Shown here: positions 45,817-55,146 of the stretch, piece after piece
How positions within the stretch are numbered: position 1 is the stretch's first letter
How the letters are laid out: every line of letters begins with the position of its first letter
Assembly (NCBI RefSeq): GCF_003034915.1
Contig: NZ_PZJX01000017.1
Span: 1-61,666, forward strand
Direction of reading: 5' to 3'
Source of the DNA: Mesorhizobium helmanticense
Lineage (GTDB): Bacteria > Pseudomonadota > Alphaproteobacteria > Rhizobiales > Rhizobiaceae
Length of the DNA stretch: 61,666 nt
The notes under the pieces: generated by a model
What the model was told of the DNA's origin: nothing
What the model saw: only the letters and a program-made list of their open reading frames with translations
Databases searched by the model: none
Made by a program: the position numbers and the translations under genes

Positions 45817-45856
45817 TCGCCTTCGGCAGTTGGGACGACACAAAAGGTGCTATGTT

Positions 45857-46837
45857 GTGAATGACTCTGTTGATCTGACCACGCTCGATCGAAACAACGG
45901 CGTGCCGCCTTTCGAAGGCATGGCGTGGATTCCTGGCGGTACGTTCCTCATGGGCTCGGACGACCATTACCCGGAAGAGGCGCCGGCTCACCGTGTCAAG
46001 GTGAACGGCTTCTGGATGGACTGCCACACGGTAACCAATCGCGAATTCGAACGTTTCGTGGCAGAGACCGGCTATGTGACGCTGGCTGAACGTCCGGCAG
46101 ATCCCGCAGACTACCCCGGAGCGATACCAGAACTTCTGGTGCCGTCCTCCTCCATGTTCAAGAAGCCGGCTCAGAAGGTCGATATCCGGAACTCCTACAA
46201 CTGGTGGGTCTATGTAGGCGGCGCCAATTGGCGCCATCCGCGCGGCCCAGCGAGCTCCATCAGGAAGCTGGGCGACCACCCAGTGGTCCATATCGCGTTC
46301 GAGGATGCCGAAGCCTATGCGAAATGGGCGGGCAAGGAACTGCCGACCGAAGCCGAATGGGAGTTCGCCGCCCGCGGTGGACTAGACGGCGCCGAATTTG
46401 TCTGGGGTAACGAACTGACGCCAGGCGGCACACATTTGGCCAACACCTGGCAAGGCGAGTTTCCCTACGAAAACAGCAACGAGGATGGCTACGAGTGGAC
46501 GGCTCCGGTCGGTTCGTTCCCGGCCAATGGCTTCGGGCTCTTTGACATGGCAGGCAATGTCTGGCAGTGGACCAAGGATTGGTATCAGGAGCATTCGCGG
46601 ATCGACAGCCCGTGCTGTACGATCGACAATCCGCGGGGCGGCCAGCGCGAAGCTAGTTTTGACCCTCATACCCCTGAGATCACGATCCCGCGCAAGGTAA
46701 CCAAAGGCGGCTCTTATCTATGCGCGCCCAATTACTGTCGGCGATATCGGCCTGCAGCGCGGATGTCGCAGCCGGTCGATACATCGACCTGCCATCTCGG
46801 CTTGCGCTGCATCGTTCGTTCACTCGTGAGGGAGTGA
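45857..46837 (+). CDS. Formylglycine-generating enzyme (sulfatase-modifying factor)
   Basis: 326 residues from GTG 45857 (AAGG nine bases upstream). It oxidises the active-site cysteine of type I sulfatases to C-alpha-formylglycine with O2 and copper. The SUMF1 fold is shown by WIPGGTFLMGSD, ELPTEAEWEFAARGG and GFGLFDMAGNVWQWT. The catalytic pair is Cys289 and Cys294 in LCAPNYCRRYRPAAR, with the canonical five-residue offset. No signal peptide, so maturation happens in the cytoplasm. It probably serves all four sulfatases of the window. Coupled by TGATG to the DUF1622 gene. Confidence 0.92.
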   Translation: MNDSVDLTTLDRNNGVPPFEGMAWIPGGTFLMGSDDHYPEEAPAHRVKVNGFWMDCHTVTNREFERFVAETGYVTLAERPADPADYPGAIPELLVPSSSMFKKPAQKVDIRNSYNWWVYVGGANWRHPRGPASSIRKLGDHPVVHIAFEDAEAYAKWAGKELPTEAEWEFAARGGLDGAEFVWGNELTPGGTHLANTWQGEFPYENSNEDGYEWTAPVGSFPANGFGLFDMAGNVWQWTKDWYQEHSRIDSPCCTIDNPRGGQREASFDPHTPEITIPRKVTKGGSYLCAPNYCRRYRPAARMSQPVDTSTCHLGLRCIVRSLVRE

Positions 46838-47193
46838 TGCAAGAGGGCTTCGTCGTCATCACCGGGTATGCCGTCCTGCTTATCGATGCAATCGCCCTCG
46901 TTGCAATCGTGTATGGAACAATCGAGGCATTCGTCGGCGCCATTCGCGCCGTGCTTTTCCCTTCGACGCGCACGCAGGGACCCGTCGTCTGGCTTCGCTA
47001 TGCACGTTGGCTGGTGGCGGGCCTGACTTTCCAGCTTGCGGCCGACATCATCCAGACCTCGATCGAACCAACTTGGGACGAGATTGGACGCCTGGCGTCG
47101 ATTGCGGTGATCCGAACGTTCCTCAACTATTTCCTTGAGCGGGATATGTTGGAGGTCCGCGAAGATCCAGGCGCTCGAGAGAAGACATCTTAA
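46837..47193 (+). CDS. DUF1622 membrane protein
   Basis: 118 residues from ATG 46837, overlapping the FGE stop by one base, with GAGGGAG upstream. Two or three hydrophobic helices (about residues 5-30, 45-65, 70-90) and the final ERDMLEVRE acidic tail fit the DUF1622 family of small inner-membrane proteins of unknown role. The mechanosensitive-channel gene starts 20 bases downstream, suggesting one transcript. Confidence 0.78.
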   Translation: MQEGFVVITGYAVLLIDAIALVAIVYGTIEAFVGAIRAVLFPSTRTQGPVVWLRYARWLVAGLTFQLAADIIQTSIEPTWDEIGRLASIAVIRTFLNYFLERDMLEVREDPGAREKTS

Positions 47194-47213
47194 CATAAAA
47201 TGGGACGAGCAAC

Positions 47214-49172
47214 GTGAGCGACAATCCAACGGCGGGTGCGGACGTCACCTCATTCACCACGGCACTGGAGGAAGTTTCAGGACGCTTCGTGGAGGGCGTG
47301 CATGCGCGATACCTGGCTTGGTTCGAGGCGCCAGCCGAATTCGATAGCTTGCGGAGCTCGCTCGCCGCAGCGTCGACATCGTTTATTGGCCTTTGCTTAC
47401 AAATCATTCTGGTTTCAGGGATCGTCGCCGGCACATTCGTACTGATAAGCCGGCAGGCGAAGCCGGAGAGTGCCGAGGGCAGCAGATGGCGCCGCTTTCT
47501 ATACCGTTCGGCTGCGGCTGTCGCGGCTTTGGTGGTCGGCCTGCTCGTCGCACAGCTGCTCGCCGGTCCGGGCCTGCCTCTGCGGACGTTGCGGCTCTGG
47601 ACAGTCTTGATCGTTGCGGCATGCATCATGATCTTCGCCGTGCAGGCCGTCATCCTCGCAAAAGTCCGCCCTGAATTTCGCGACCGTCCAATCCATCTCG
47701 CGACCCAGGCGAGGGATCTGACGTTCGCGCTCATATGGGCGCTTGGCGGCCTTTCGGTGGTTGCCACACTGCGAATGTGGAGCGCGGGACCAGGCATAAC
47801 GGATTTGATTGGAACGTCTCTGGTGACCATCCCGACCCTGGTCCTGCTGATCAGGGCGGTTTGGCGCAATCGGCGAACCATGGCTGGATCGGTAGCGGGC
47901 CATCGCCCCAGAGGCCGGTGGCGGGCGGGATTCGCGCGCATATGGCCTGCAATCGTGATTGGCATTCTGCTTTTCATCGCGGCTAACGCCCAGATCGCGC
48001 GTACTTTGGGTGTGGCGCTTCCAGGTTTGGCGGTGCTGTCGAGCGCACTGATGGTTGTTGCCATTCCGCATCTGGACGCCATCGTTTGGGCTTGGGCCCA
48101 GCGCGGTTTGGAATCCCGGAGCACCTCGACCGCCGCTGTGGCTTCGCGCCAGACCGCCAGATTGGCGCTGGTTATCGTGATGGTTGCTTTGCTTGGGACG
48201 ATATGGGCGACGCCTTTGGCGGTCGGCTTCGGCATCGATCTCAGATCGGTCGCCCGCGAGGCTTTTGGGGTCGCGTTGATCGCGCTGATGGCCGCTTTCC
48301 TGTGGAATCTCATCTCAACGGCGATCGACAGGATTTCGCGCATTGACGGCCTACCCAATCCAAGCGGCCTACCCAATCCAAACATGCCGCGCTCGAGGCT
48401 TGGAACACTGGTTCCCCTGTTGGGAGCGATCGGCAAGTCGAGCGTTCTCGTCATGGCTGCGCTTTCGATCCTGGTTTCGATTGGCGTCAACGTATGGCCA
48501 TTGATAACCGGGCTTAGCGTCTTTGGGCTGGCGATCGGATTTGGTTCTCAGACCTTGGTCAAGGATATCGTTTCCGGTCTGTTTTTCCTGATCGACGATG
48601 CGTTTCGGGCTGGCGAATACATCGAAACAACTGGTGCCAAGGGTACTGTGGAGAAAATCTCCGTTCGATCCATGACGCTGCGCGGCACCCGAGGCTCCCT
48701 GGCGACAATACCTTATGGTCAAATGGGCAAAATCGAGAACTTCAGCCGTGACTGGGTTACCGACAAATTCAACATCACCGTTGGCTATGACACCGATATC
48801 GACTTCGTTCGCAAGCTGATCAAGCGAGTCGGCCTCGAACTGGCGGAAGATCCGGAGTTCAAGCCTTGGGTGCTCGAGCCGATCAAGATGCAGGGCGTAC
48901 AGGAGTTCGGCGAGTACGGTATCGTATTGAGGGTCAAGGCCACAACCCGACCCGGAGGCGCCTTCGCTATGAAACGCCAATTCTATGTACGCATCCGCCA
49001 AGTCTTCAAGGAGCAGGGCATCGAACTCCCATTTCCGACCGTCCACATCGAGGGGCTGCAGAACCCGCATGAGGCAGAGAATGAGCCGTTGGAGATCACA
49101 CCCGAGCTAAAATTGGCCGTCGCCCAGTCGCACACCAATCGGCGCAGAAAAAAAGCTAGCACAACGGAGTAG
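47214..49172 (+). CDS. MscS-family mechanosensitive channel, copy 1
   Basis: 652 residues from GTG 47214. About ten N-terminal hydrophobic segments lead to the MscS core: the pore helix region (ITGLSVFGLAIGFGSQTLVK), then DIVSGLFFLIDDAFRAGEYI and the beta/vestibule domain ending with the basic NRRRKKAS tail. Such channels release solutes on osmotic downshock. The last 300 or so bases are over 90 percent identical, in inverted orientation, to the end of the channel gene at 56435-58735. An 18-bp tandem repeat adds GLPNPS before the core. Confidence 0.88.
   Translation: MSDNPTAGADVTSFTTALEEVSGRFVEGVHARYLAWFEAPAEFDSLRSSLAAASTSFIGLCLQIILVSGIVAGTFVLISRQAKPESAEGSRWRRFLYRSAAAVAALVVGLLVAQLLAGPGLPLRTLRLWTVLIVAACIMIFAVQAVILAKVRPEFRDRPIHLATQARDLTFALIWALGGLSVVATLRMWSAGPGITDLIGTSLVTIPTLVLLIRAVWRNRRTMAGSVAGHRPRGRWRAGFARIWPAIVIGILLFIAANAQIARTLGVALPGLAVLSSALMVVAIPHLDAIVWAWAQRGLESRSTSTAAVASRQTARLALVIVMVALLGTIWATPLAVGFGIDLRSVAREAFGVALIALMAAFLWNLISTAIDRISRIDGLPNPSGLPNPNMPRSRLGTLVPLLGAIGKSSVLVMAALSILVSIGVNVWPLITGLSVFGLAIGFGSQTLVKDIVSGLFFLIDDAFRAGEYIETTGAKGTVEKISVRSMTLRGTRGSLATIPYGQMGKIENFSRDWVTDKFNITVGYDTDIDFVRKLIKRVGLELAEDPEFKPWVLEPIKMQGVQEFGEYGIVLRVKATTRPGGAFAMKRQFYVRIRQVFKEQGIELPFPTVHIEGLQNPHEAENEPLEITPELKLAVAQSHTNRRRKKASTTE
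48348..48383 (+). repeat. 18-bp in-frame tandem repeat in channel gene
   Basis: Two copies of an 18-bp unit (starting GGCCTACCCAATCCAA) differing at one base encode GLPNPS-GLPNPN in the linker before the pore domain. In-frame duplication, probably recent slippage. Confidence 0.85.
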
Positions 49173-49494
49173 GAAAGCTGTGACACCTGCCGGTAACCTT
49201 ACGCCGGATCGGCGAACTCCATGCCGTCGAAGCCGACGTTCGCGGTCAATCGCCCGCGCATCGGGTTTCACCTCGGCGCAGCCGCCCGAAAACAACTGTC
49301 GACGCCATGCGGGTCTGGCTCGAAGCGCAACCGCCGCTGTTGCCGGGACATAGCACGCAGCAGGCCATATATTTTCGTCAGATCTGGCGTTTTGCTTCGG
49401 CCGTTCAACCGCTCTGGACAGATCGCCAATTTCCATCGCTGACGCCCCAGCGGCATCGATCAGAAACGGCATTCTGTCGACTCACGAAGGTGAA

Positions 49495-49548
49495 TTACCT
49501 AACCCCCACGTAACTTACATTCCTCCGTTCGTCCCCTCAGGGTAGGCT
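49495..49548 (+). promoter_or_regulatory. Promoter-like module, copy D, before DUF2092 copy 2
   Basis: TTAC (49495-49498) and TTACA (49515-49519) are 20 bp apart. CCACGTAACTTACATTCC (49506-49523) is identical to copy B over 18 bases. The -10-like box here is weak (TAGGCT, 49543-49548) but at the same distance within one base. The rest of the 505-base gap 49173-49677 shows no supportable gene; the leader to the DUF2092 gene would be about 120 bases. Confidence 0.62.
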
Positions 49549-49677
49549 TTTGCAACGGTAAGGCACATCGCGGGCCGCAATTATAACCGGCATGGCAGGC
49601 GATTGCGTGACCTACGAACGCCAGCCCTGCCGGCACAGGTCGCCAAGGTGGGTGCGGCCTCAACGGAGGAATTCCAA

Positions 49678-50478
49678 ATGAAGAAGAAATCGGTCGGGTT
49701 CGCCAGGGCAGCGATGTCCGCCACGGCTCTGGTTCTCCTGCTCGGCCTGGGAGCGCCCACCGCCGCACGGGCCGACGAGACTCACGCCAAGACCATGCTG
49801 AAAGCCATGTCAGATTATCTCGCAGCGCAGCAGATGATTTCGTTCGGCTACGACACGAACCTTGAGGTGGTCACCAAGGATCAGCAGAAGCTTCTGTTTG
49901 CGAGTTCGGGCACCGCAGCCCTCAGCCGCCCCGACAAGATTCGCGCCACACGCGAAGGCGGCTTCGCCAGTGTCGAGATGATCTTCGACGGAAAGACGCT
50001 CACCCTGCTGGGCAAGAATGCCAACCTCTACACCCAGGCCGAAGTGCCCGGCGACCTTGATCATCTGGTCGATGAGCTGCGAGATAAGTTCCATAGGCCC
50101 GTTCCGGGTGCCGATCTGCTTACGTCCAATGTCTACGACGTGCTCATGGACGGCGTCACCGACGTAAAGGATCTCGGCAGCGGCGTGATCGGTGGCACCG
50201 AATGCGATCACCTGGCATTTCGCGCCAAGGAGGTCGACTGGCAAATCTGGATTGCGCAAGGCGCGAGTCCCTATCCCTGCCGCTATGTGATCACCTCCAA
50301 GGAGGTTGATCAGGGTCCGCAATACAGCGTCCAGGTCAGGGACTGGAAGGCCGGGAGCGAGGTCGCGGCCGACGACTTTGCTTTCAAGAACACGACCAAT
50401 GCCAAGAAGGTCGATGCAACTGAGCTCAAAGATACGGATGAATTGCCGGATCAGTTTGCTCCAGGAGGAAACCAATGA
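49678..50478 (+). CDS. DUF2092-family secreted protein, copy 2
   Basis: 266 residues from ATG 49678 with GGAGGA upstream. A signal peptide ends near TAARA-DE. It is homologous along its length to the protein at 34703-35518: MLKAMSDYLAAQQMISFGYD, FDGKTLTLLGKNANLY, CDHLAFRAKEVDWQIWI and YVITSKE match the same positions. The acidic C-terminal tail differs. It overlaps the next small gene by four bases, as copy 1 does. Confidence 0.82.
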   Translation: MKKKSVGFARAAMSATALVLLLGLGAPTAARADETHAKTMLKAMSDYLAAQQMISFGYDTNLEVVTKDQQKLLFASSGTAALSRPDKIRATREGGFASVEMIFDGKTLTLLGKNANLYTQAEVPGDLDHLVDELRDKFHRPVPGADLLTSNVYDVLMDGVTDVKDLGSGVIGGTECDHLAFRAKEVDWQIWIAQGASPYPCRYVITSKEVDQGPQYSVQVRDWKAGSEVAADDFAFKNTTNAKKVDATELKDTDELPDQFAPGGNQ

Positions 50479-50687
50479 CCATGACAATCAAGCTGAGACT
50501 CATTCTCCTCGCCGCAGCGGTCGGAGTTTTCGGGATCGGAGGCTCGGAACGGCTTACGGTCCCCGGTTCGTATGGGTTCGTCTCGAGCGCCGAGGCCAGG
50601 GTAGGGCGCCCGCTCACGCCAGTCAGTGTCGCCGGAGTGGCGCGGCGCACGGTGCGGCGCTGCGCGGTCGGCGTCTATTATTGCTAG
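50475..50687 (+). CDS. Small secreted protein with SVAGVARRT motif, copy 2
   Basis: 70 residues. A hydrophobic signal-like start is followed by SSAEARVGRPLTPVSVAGVA and RRTVRRCAVGVYYC. The middle is nearly identical to the protein at 35515-35850, but the Tyr/Gly-rich tail is lacking and the protein ends at a cysteine. The start overlaps the DUF2092 stop. Function unknown. Confidence 0.75.
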   Translation: MTMTIKLRLILLAAAVGVFGIGGSERLTVPGSYGFVSSAEARVGRPLTPVSVAGVARRTVRRCAVGVYYC

Positions 50688-50808
50688 AAGTGAGGCCGGG
50701 CAGCTTCCGCTATGCCGGTTTCGCCGGGCGCTCGTTCCGATGTCTGGTTCTCTAGCCGCAGCCAACGCCTTTCTACACTCCCCCAACCCGTCCAAAGGAG
50801 AGAGCATC

Positions 50809-52251
50809 ATGTCCGTTTCGCGTCGCACCGTTTGTCTCGGAGGCGCCGGCCTGCTAGCCGCGACCTCGCTCAACACGACGACCGCATTCGCCGAAGGCCT
50901 GATCTCCGACCTGATGGAAGGCTCGGACGAATTCGGCCTCGCCGTCGAGGCCTACACCTATGGCTATCCTCTCGTCACAATGGAGATGACCCGTCGTGTC
51001 ATCACAAATGTCGTTGAGCCCAAGGGGACGAAAGGTCCGATGGGCCACCTCATAAAGGTGCGTGAATATCCGAATGCGGCGTTCCGGGACGTGACCGCGC
51101 CGAATGCGGACACGCTTTATACAACGGCTTTTCTCGATGTCGGCAAGGAGCCCTGGGTCGTCAGCCTGCCGGATCTGCACGACCGCTATGCCCTGTTCCC
51201 GATGCTCGACGGCTGGACGACTGTCTTCGACGTTCCGGGAAAACGGACCACCGGCACCGGCGCGCAGACCTTCGTCGTCACCGGCCCAGGCTGGGAAGGC
51301 ACATTGCCGGAAGGCGTCAAGCAATACAAATCGCCGACCAGCATCGTCTGGCTGCTCGGCCGCATTTACTGCACCGGCACGCCCGAGGATTATGCTGCGG
51401 TTCACAAAATCCAGGATGAGGTAAAGCTCTATCCGCTCAGCGCCTATGGCAAGGAATGGACGCCGCCCCCGGGCAAGGTGGACCCCTCGATCGACATGAA
51501 GACCGCGGTACGCGAGCAGGTCAACAAGATGGACGCGGTCGAATATTTTTCGCTGCTCGCCGAACTTCTGAAGACCAACCCGCCGGCCGAGGCCGACGCG
51601 CCGATGGTCGAAAAACTGGCCCAGATCGGCATCGTGCCGGGGCAGGATTTCGACACGACGAAGTTCGATCCCGCTTTCGCCAAGCGTGTCCCGCAAATCG
51701 CCTTCGCCCGCATCATGCTACATTTCAAGTTCAGTGGCGGCGACGTCCAGGATATTGACGGCTGGGGCTTCACGACCAAGACGGGTCTCTACGGCACCAA
51801 TTATATCCAGCGCGCCCTCGTCACCGCCATCGGACTTGGCGCTAACCGGCCGCAGGACGCGATCTATCCGACGTCGATGAAGTCCGACAGCGGCCTCATA
51901 AAGCGAGCCTACAACGGTTCGGAAAAATACGTCCTGACCTTCAAGAAGGGCCTGACGCCGCCCGTCTCAGGTTTCTGGTCGCTGACCATGTATGACGAGA
52001 ACTACTTCTTCGTCGACAATCCTCTGAACCGCTATTCGATCAGCGCCCGCCAGCCGCTCAAGGCCAATGCGGATGGTTCCATCGACCTCCTGATCCAGAA
52101 CGAATCCCCGGGTGCCGACAAGGAATCCAATTGGCTGCCGGCGCCAAAGGGCAAGTTCGTGCTGATGATGCGGCTCTATTGGCCCAATGAGAGCAATCCA
52201 TCGATCATCGACGAGACGTGGAAGATACCGCCTGTGAAGAAGGTAGGCTGA
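50809..52251 (+). CDS. DUF1254/DUF1214 exported protein
   Basis: 480 residues from ATG 50809 after AAAGGAGAG. The N-terminus MSVSRRTVCLGGAGLLAATS has an Arg-Arg pair and a small-residue hydrophobic stretch, compatible with Tat export. DUF1254 (about 60-190) shows AYTYGYPLVTMEMTRR, and DUF1214 (about 350-470) shows GFWSLTMYDENYFF and the final MMRLYWP. Function unknown; such proteins recur near sulfatases and DUF2092 genes. Sulfatase 4 follows after 45 bases. Confidence 0.85.
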   Translation: MSVSRRTVCLGGAGLLAATSLNTTTAFAEGLISDLMEGSDEFGLAVEAYTYGYPLVTMEMTRRVITNVVEPKGTKGPMGHLIKVREYPNAAFRDVTAPNADTLYTTAFLDVGKEPWVVSLPDLHDRYALFPMLDGWTTVFDVPGKRTTGTGAQTFVVTGPGWEGTLPEGVKQYKSPTSIVWLLGRIYCTGTPEDYAAVHKIQDEVKLYPLSAYGKEWTPPPGKVDPSIDMKTAVREQVNKMDAVEYFSLLAELLKTNPPAEADAPMVEKLAQIGIVPGQDFDTTKFDPAFAKRVPQIAFARIMLHFKFSGGDVQDIDGWGFTTKTGLYGTNYIQRALVTAIGLGANRPQDAIYPTSMKSDSGLIKRAYNGSEKYVLTFKKGLTPPVSGFWSLTMYDENYFFVDNPLNRYSISARQPLKANADGSIDLLIQNESPGADKESNWLPAPKGKFVLMMRLYWPNESNPSIIDETWKIPPVKKVG

Positions 52252-52296
52252 TTATCTGCAGGATACCGACCCTGTAGAAAAGGGAGTAGACGAACA

Positions 52297-54738
52297 ATGA
52301 TGAAGCTTCAGAATTTCCTTCGGCAGGGAGCCTCGTTCGGCCTGCTAGGCGCGGTGTTGGCGATCTCGCCTATAACCGCTATCGCCCAGGAAGTGACGGG
52401 TACGCTGGGTTCGCCCGGCGCCACCGCGCCGATCGACGGCAAACAGCTTCCGCCGCCGCCGCCACCTTTCGGCGGGGTGATCAAGGAAAAAGCGTCCGAG
52501 TCGACGCCCTGGTGGGCGCCCCGCGTCGTGCCGCCCAAGGGCGCCCCCAACGTGCTTCTCATCATGACGGATGACCAGGGTTTCGGCGCACCAAGCACTT
52601 TTGGTGGTGTCGTACCCACTCCGGCCATGGATCGTATCGCGAATCAGGGACTGCGTTTCACCAATTTCCACTCGACGTCGCTGTGCTCGCCCACACGGGC
52701 GGCGTTGATCACGGGACGCAACCATCACTCGGTCGGTTTCGGCGTGGTCGGCGAGATATCGACGGGATTCCCAGGTTACGATTCGATCATACCGGTCGAC
52801 AAAGGCACGATCGGCACAATTCTGAGGGACAACGGTTACGCCACGTCCTGGTTCGGCAAGGACCACAACACGCCCTCGTTTGAGTCGAGCCAGGCCGGAC
52901 CATTCAACCAATGGCCGACGGGTATGGGGTTCGAATATTTTTACGGCTTCGTCGGTGGCGATGCCAGCCAGTGGGAGCCCAACCTCTACCGCAATACGAC
53001 GGCCATCTACCCGTTCGAGGGCAATCCGGGCTGGAACCTGACCACGGCGATGGCCGATGACGCCATCCAGCATATGAGGCAGTTGAAGGAGCTCGCTCCC
53101 GACAAGCCTTTCTTCGTCTACTACGTTCCGGGCGGCACCCACGCCCCGCACCATCCGACCCCGGAATGGGTGAAGAAGATCGGCGACATGCACCTCTTCG
53201 ACGAGGGTTGGAACAAGGTTCGCGAGACCATCTTCGCCAATCAGCAACGGCTGGGCATCATGCCCGAGAACGCCAAACTGACACCCTGGCCGAAAGACCT
53301 TCCGGAGTGGGAGTCGCTGAGCCTGGAGCAGAAGAAACTCTACATCAAGCAGGCGGACGTCTACGGCGCCTATCTCGCCTACACCGACAACGAAATTGGA
53401 CGAGTCATTCAGGCGGTCGAAGATCTTGACGAACTCGACAACACACTCATCATCTACATTGGTGGCGACAACGGCGCCAGCGCCGAAGGCATGCTGGATG
53501 GGACGCCGAATGAGTTCACCACTTTCAACGGCATCCCTGTGCCGGTGAAGGACCAGTTCCTCTGGTATCCGTTCTGGGGATCGGGACGTACGTTTCCGCA
53601 CTTTGCGGCCGGTTGGGCGTGGGCGATGGATACGCCGTTCAAGTGGGTCAAGCAGGTGCCGTCGCATTTCGGCGGAACGGCGCAGGGCGTCGCCATGTCC
53701 TGGCCCGGCCACATCACCGATTTGGGCGGCATCCGGCGTCAGTTCCACCATGTGATCGACATCGTTCCCACCATCCTGGAATCGACTGGCATACTGCAGC
53801 CGGATGCGATCAACGGCGTCAAACAAAGCCCGGTCGAAGGCGTGAGCATGATGTACGCATGGGACAAGGCGAACGCCGACGCGCCGTCAGCCCGCAAGAC
53901 CCAGTATTTCGAGATGCTCGGCAACCGCGCCATCTATAACGATGGATGGGTGGCGGCCACGACGCCAGCGACGACTCCGTGGAAGCTAAGCACTGCTGCA
54001 CCCCCGGACGTCATCACCGGCTACAACTGGGAACTTTACAACGTAAAGGACGATCCTACCCAGTTCGACGACCTCGCGGCTAAGATGCCGGACAAGCTCA
54101 AGGAAATGCAGGCGATCTTCTATTCGGAGGCTGCAAAATACAACGTGCTGCCGCTCGACAACTCGACGCTGGCGCGCTGGAACACGCCGCGTCCGGATCT
54201 CACGGCAGGACGCACCGAATTCAACTATTCTGGGGAACTCAGCGGTGTGCCGAAAAGCGCCGCGCCGAGCATCTTGAACAAGTCCTACACGATCACTGCC
54301 GAAGTCGAGATCCCGGACGGCGGCGCAGAGGGCATGGTCGTCACCGAGGGTGGGCGCTTCGGCGGCTACGGCCTGTTCCTGAGCAAGGGTGAATTCGGCT
54401 TCGGCAAAGGCAAGGTCGTGTTCCTCTACAACCTGCTCGACCTCAAGCGCACGGTTTGGGAGGGACCGGAACTGGAGCCGGGCAAGCACACCATTGTCTT
54501 CGACTACAAGTCGGAAGGTCCGGGTCTGGGCAAGGGCGGCACTGGCGTGTTGTCGGTGGACGGCAAAGAAGTGGCTACCAATTCGCTTGAACACGGCACT
54601 CCGATCACATTCCCGGAAGACGAGAGTTTTGACGTCGGCCTGGACACCCGCACCGGCGTAGCACTGGTCGAGTATCGCTACGACGCTCCATTCAAGTTCA
54701 CCGGCAAGATCGACAAGCTGACTTTCGAGCTGAAATAG
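52297..54738 (+). CDS. Exported arylsulfatase-type sulfatase 4
   Basis: 813 residues. Unlike the other sulfatases here it has a signal peptide ending near ITAIA-QE, then a Pro-rich linker (LPPPPPPFGG). The sulfatase domain has DD at 92-93, Cys130 in CSPTR, HAPHH and GDNGAS. A C-terminal beta-sandwich matches that of sulfatases 1 and 2. It probably works in the periplasm or outside on sulfate esters, after cytoplasmic formylglycine formation. Confidence 0.92.
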   Translation: MMKLQNFLRQGASFGLLGAVLAISPITAIAQEVTGTLGSPGATAPIDGKQLPPPPPPFGGVIKEKASESTPWWAPRVVPPKGAPNVLLIMTDDQGFGAPSTFGGVVPTPAMDRIANQGLRFTNFHSTSLCSPTRAALITGRNHHSVGFGVVGEISTGFPGYDSIIPVDKGTIGTILRDNGYATSWFGKDHNTPSFESSQAGPFNQWPTGMGFEYFYGFVGGDASQWEPNLYRNTTAIYPFEGNPGWNLTTAMADDAIQHMRQLKELAPDKPFFVYYVPGGTHAPHHPTPEWVKKIGDMHLFDEGWNKVRETIFANQQRLGIMPENAKLTPWPKDLPEWESLSLEQKKLYIKQADVYGAYLAYTDNEIGRVIQAVEDLDELDNTLIIYIGGDNGASAEGMLDGTPNEFTTFNGIPVPVKDQFLWYPFWGSGRTFPHFAAGWAWAMDTPFKWVKQVPSHFGGTAQGVAMSWPGHITDLGGIRRQFHHVIDIVPTILESTGILQPDAINGVKQSPVEGVSMMYAWDKANADAPSARKTQYFEMLGNRAIYNDGWVAATTPATTPWKLSTAAPPDVITGYNWELYNVKDDPTQFDDLAAKMPDKLKEMQAIFYSEAAKYNVLPLDNSTLARWNTPRPDLTAGRTEFNYSGELSGVPKSAAPSILNKSYTITAEVEIPDGGAEGMVVTEGGRFGGYGLFLSKGEFGFGKGKVVFLYNLLDLKRTVWEGPELEPGKHTIVFDYKSEGPGLGKGGTGVLSVDGKEVATNSLEHGTPITFPEDESFDVGLDTRTGVALVEYRYDAPFKFTGKIDKLTFELK

Positions 54739-54753
54739 GAGCGAGGAGTGAAT

Positions 54754-55146
54754 ATGTCAGCGACCGTGCTGCTGCGCGTTGAAGCGGCGATAGAGGGCAT
54801 TACCAGTATCGCCCTTATCGTTGTCCCCGGCATCGTCGCCTGGTTGCTCTTTGGCGTCGAACTCCCGGCAATAGCCGTGGTCGTGGCGCGGGTGGCAGGG
54901 GTCGCACTGTTGGCGCTGAGCTTTGGTTGCTGGGTTGCGGGGCGAGGTTCCGGCACTGTCCCGATGTTTGTTGCGATGCTGCTCTACAACGTTCTCGTGG
55001 CAGTCTACTTCGCATTTCTGGGCCTTCAGGGTGAGTTCGCAGGGCAGCTCCTGTGGCCAGCGGTTGCGATCCATGTCGTCATGACCGTGCTCCTCGGTGT
55101 CGCGCGGTCGCGGTCCCGACCGTCTAGCGCTAGGCCGCAAACGTGA
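54754..55146 (+). CDS. Small polytopic membrane protein, unknown
   Basis: 130 residues from ATG 54754 with GAGGAG just upstream (GTG 54748 is inside that site). Four hydrophobic helices fill nearly the whole protein; the C-terminus is Arg/Ser-rich. No family recognised. It overlaps the next membrane-protein gene by four bases (GTGA) and lies 15 bases after sulfatase 4. Confidence 0.75.
   Translation: MSATVLLRVEAAIEGITSIALIVVPGIVAWLLFGVELPAIAVVVARVAGVALLALSFGCWVAGRGSGTVPMFVAMLLYNVLVAVYFAFLGLQGEFAGQLLWPAVAIHVVMTVLLGVARSRSRPSSARPQT

Noticed and set aside
45768..45860. 30-codon ORF across the 30-bp palindrome
   Set aside because: The repeated codons come from the palindrome itself, and no strong ribosome site or family is seen.
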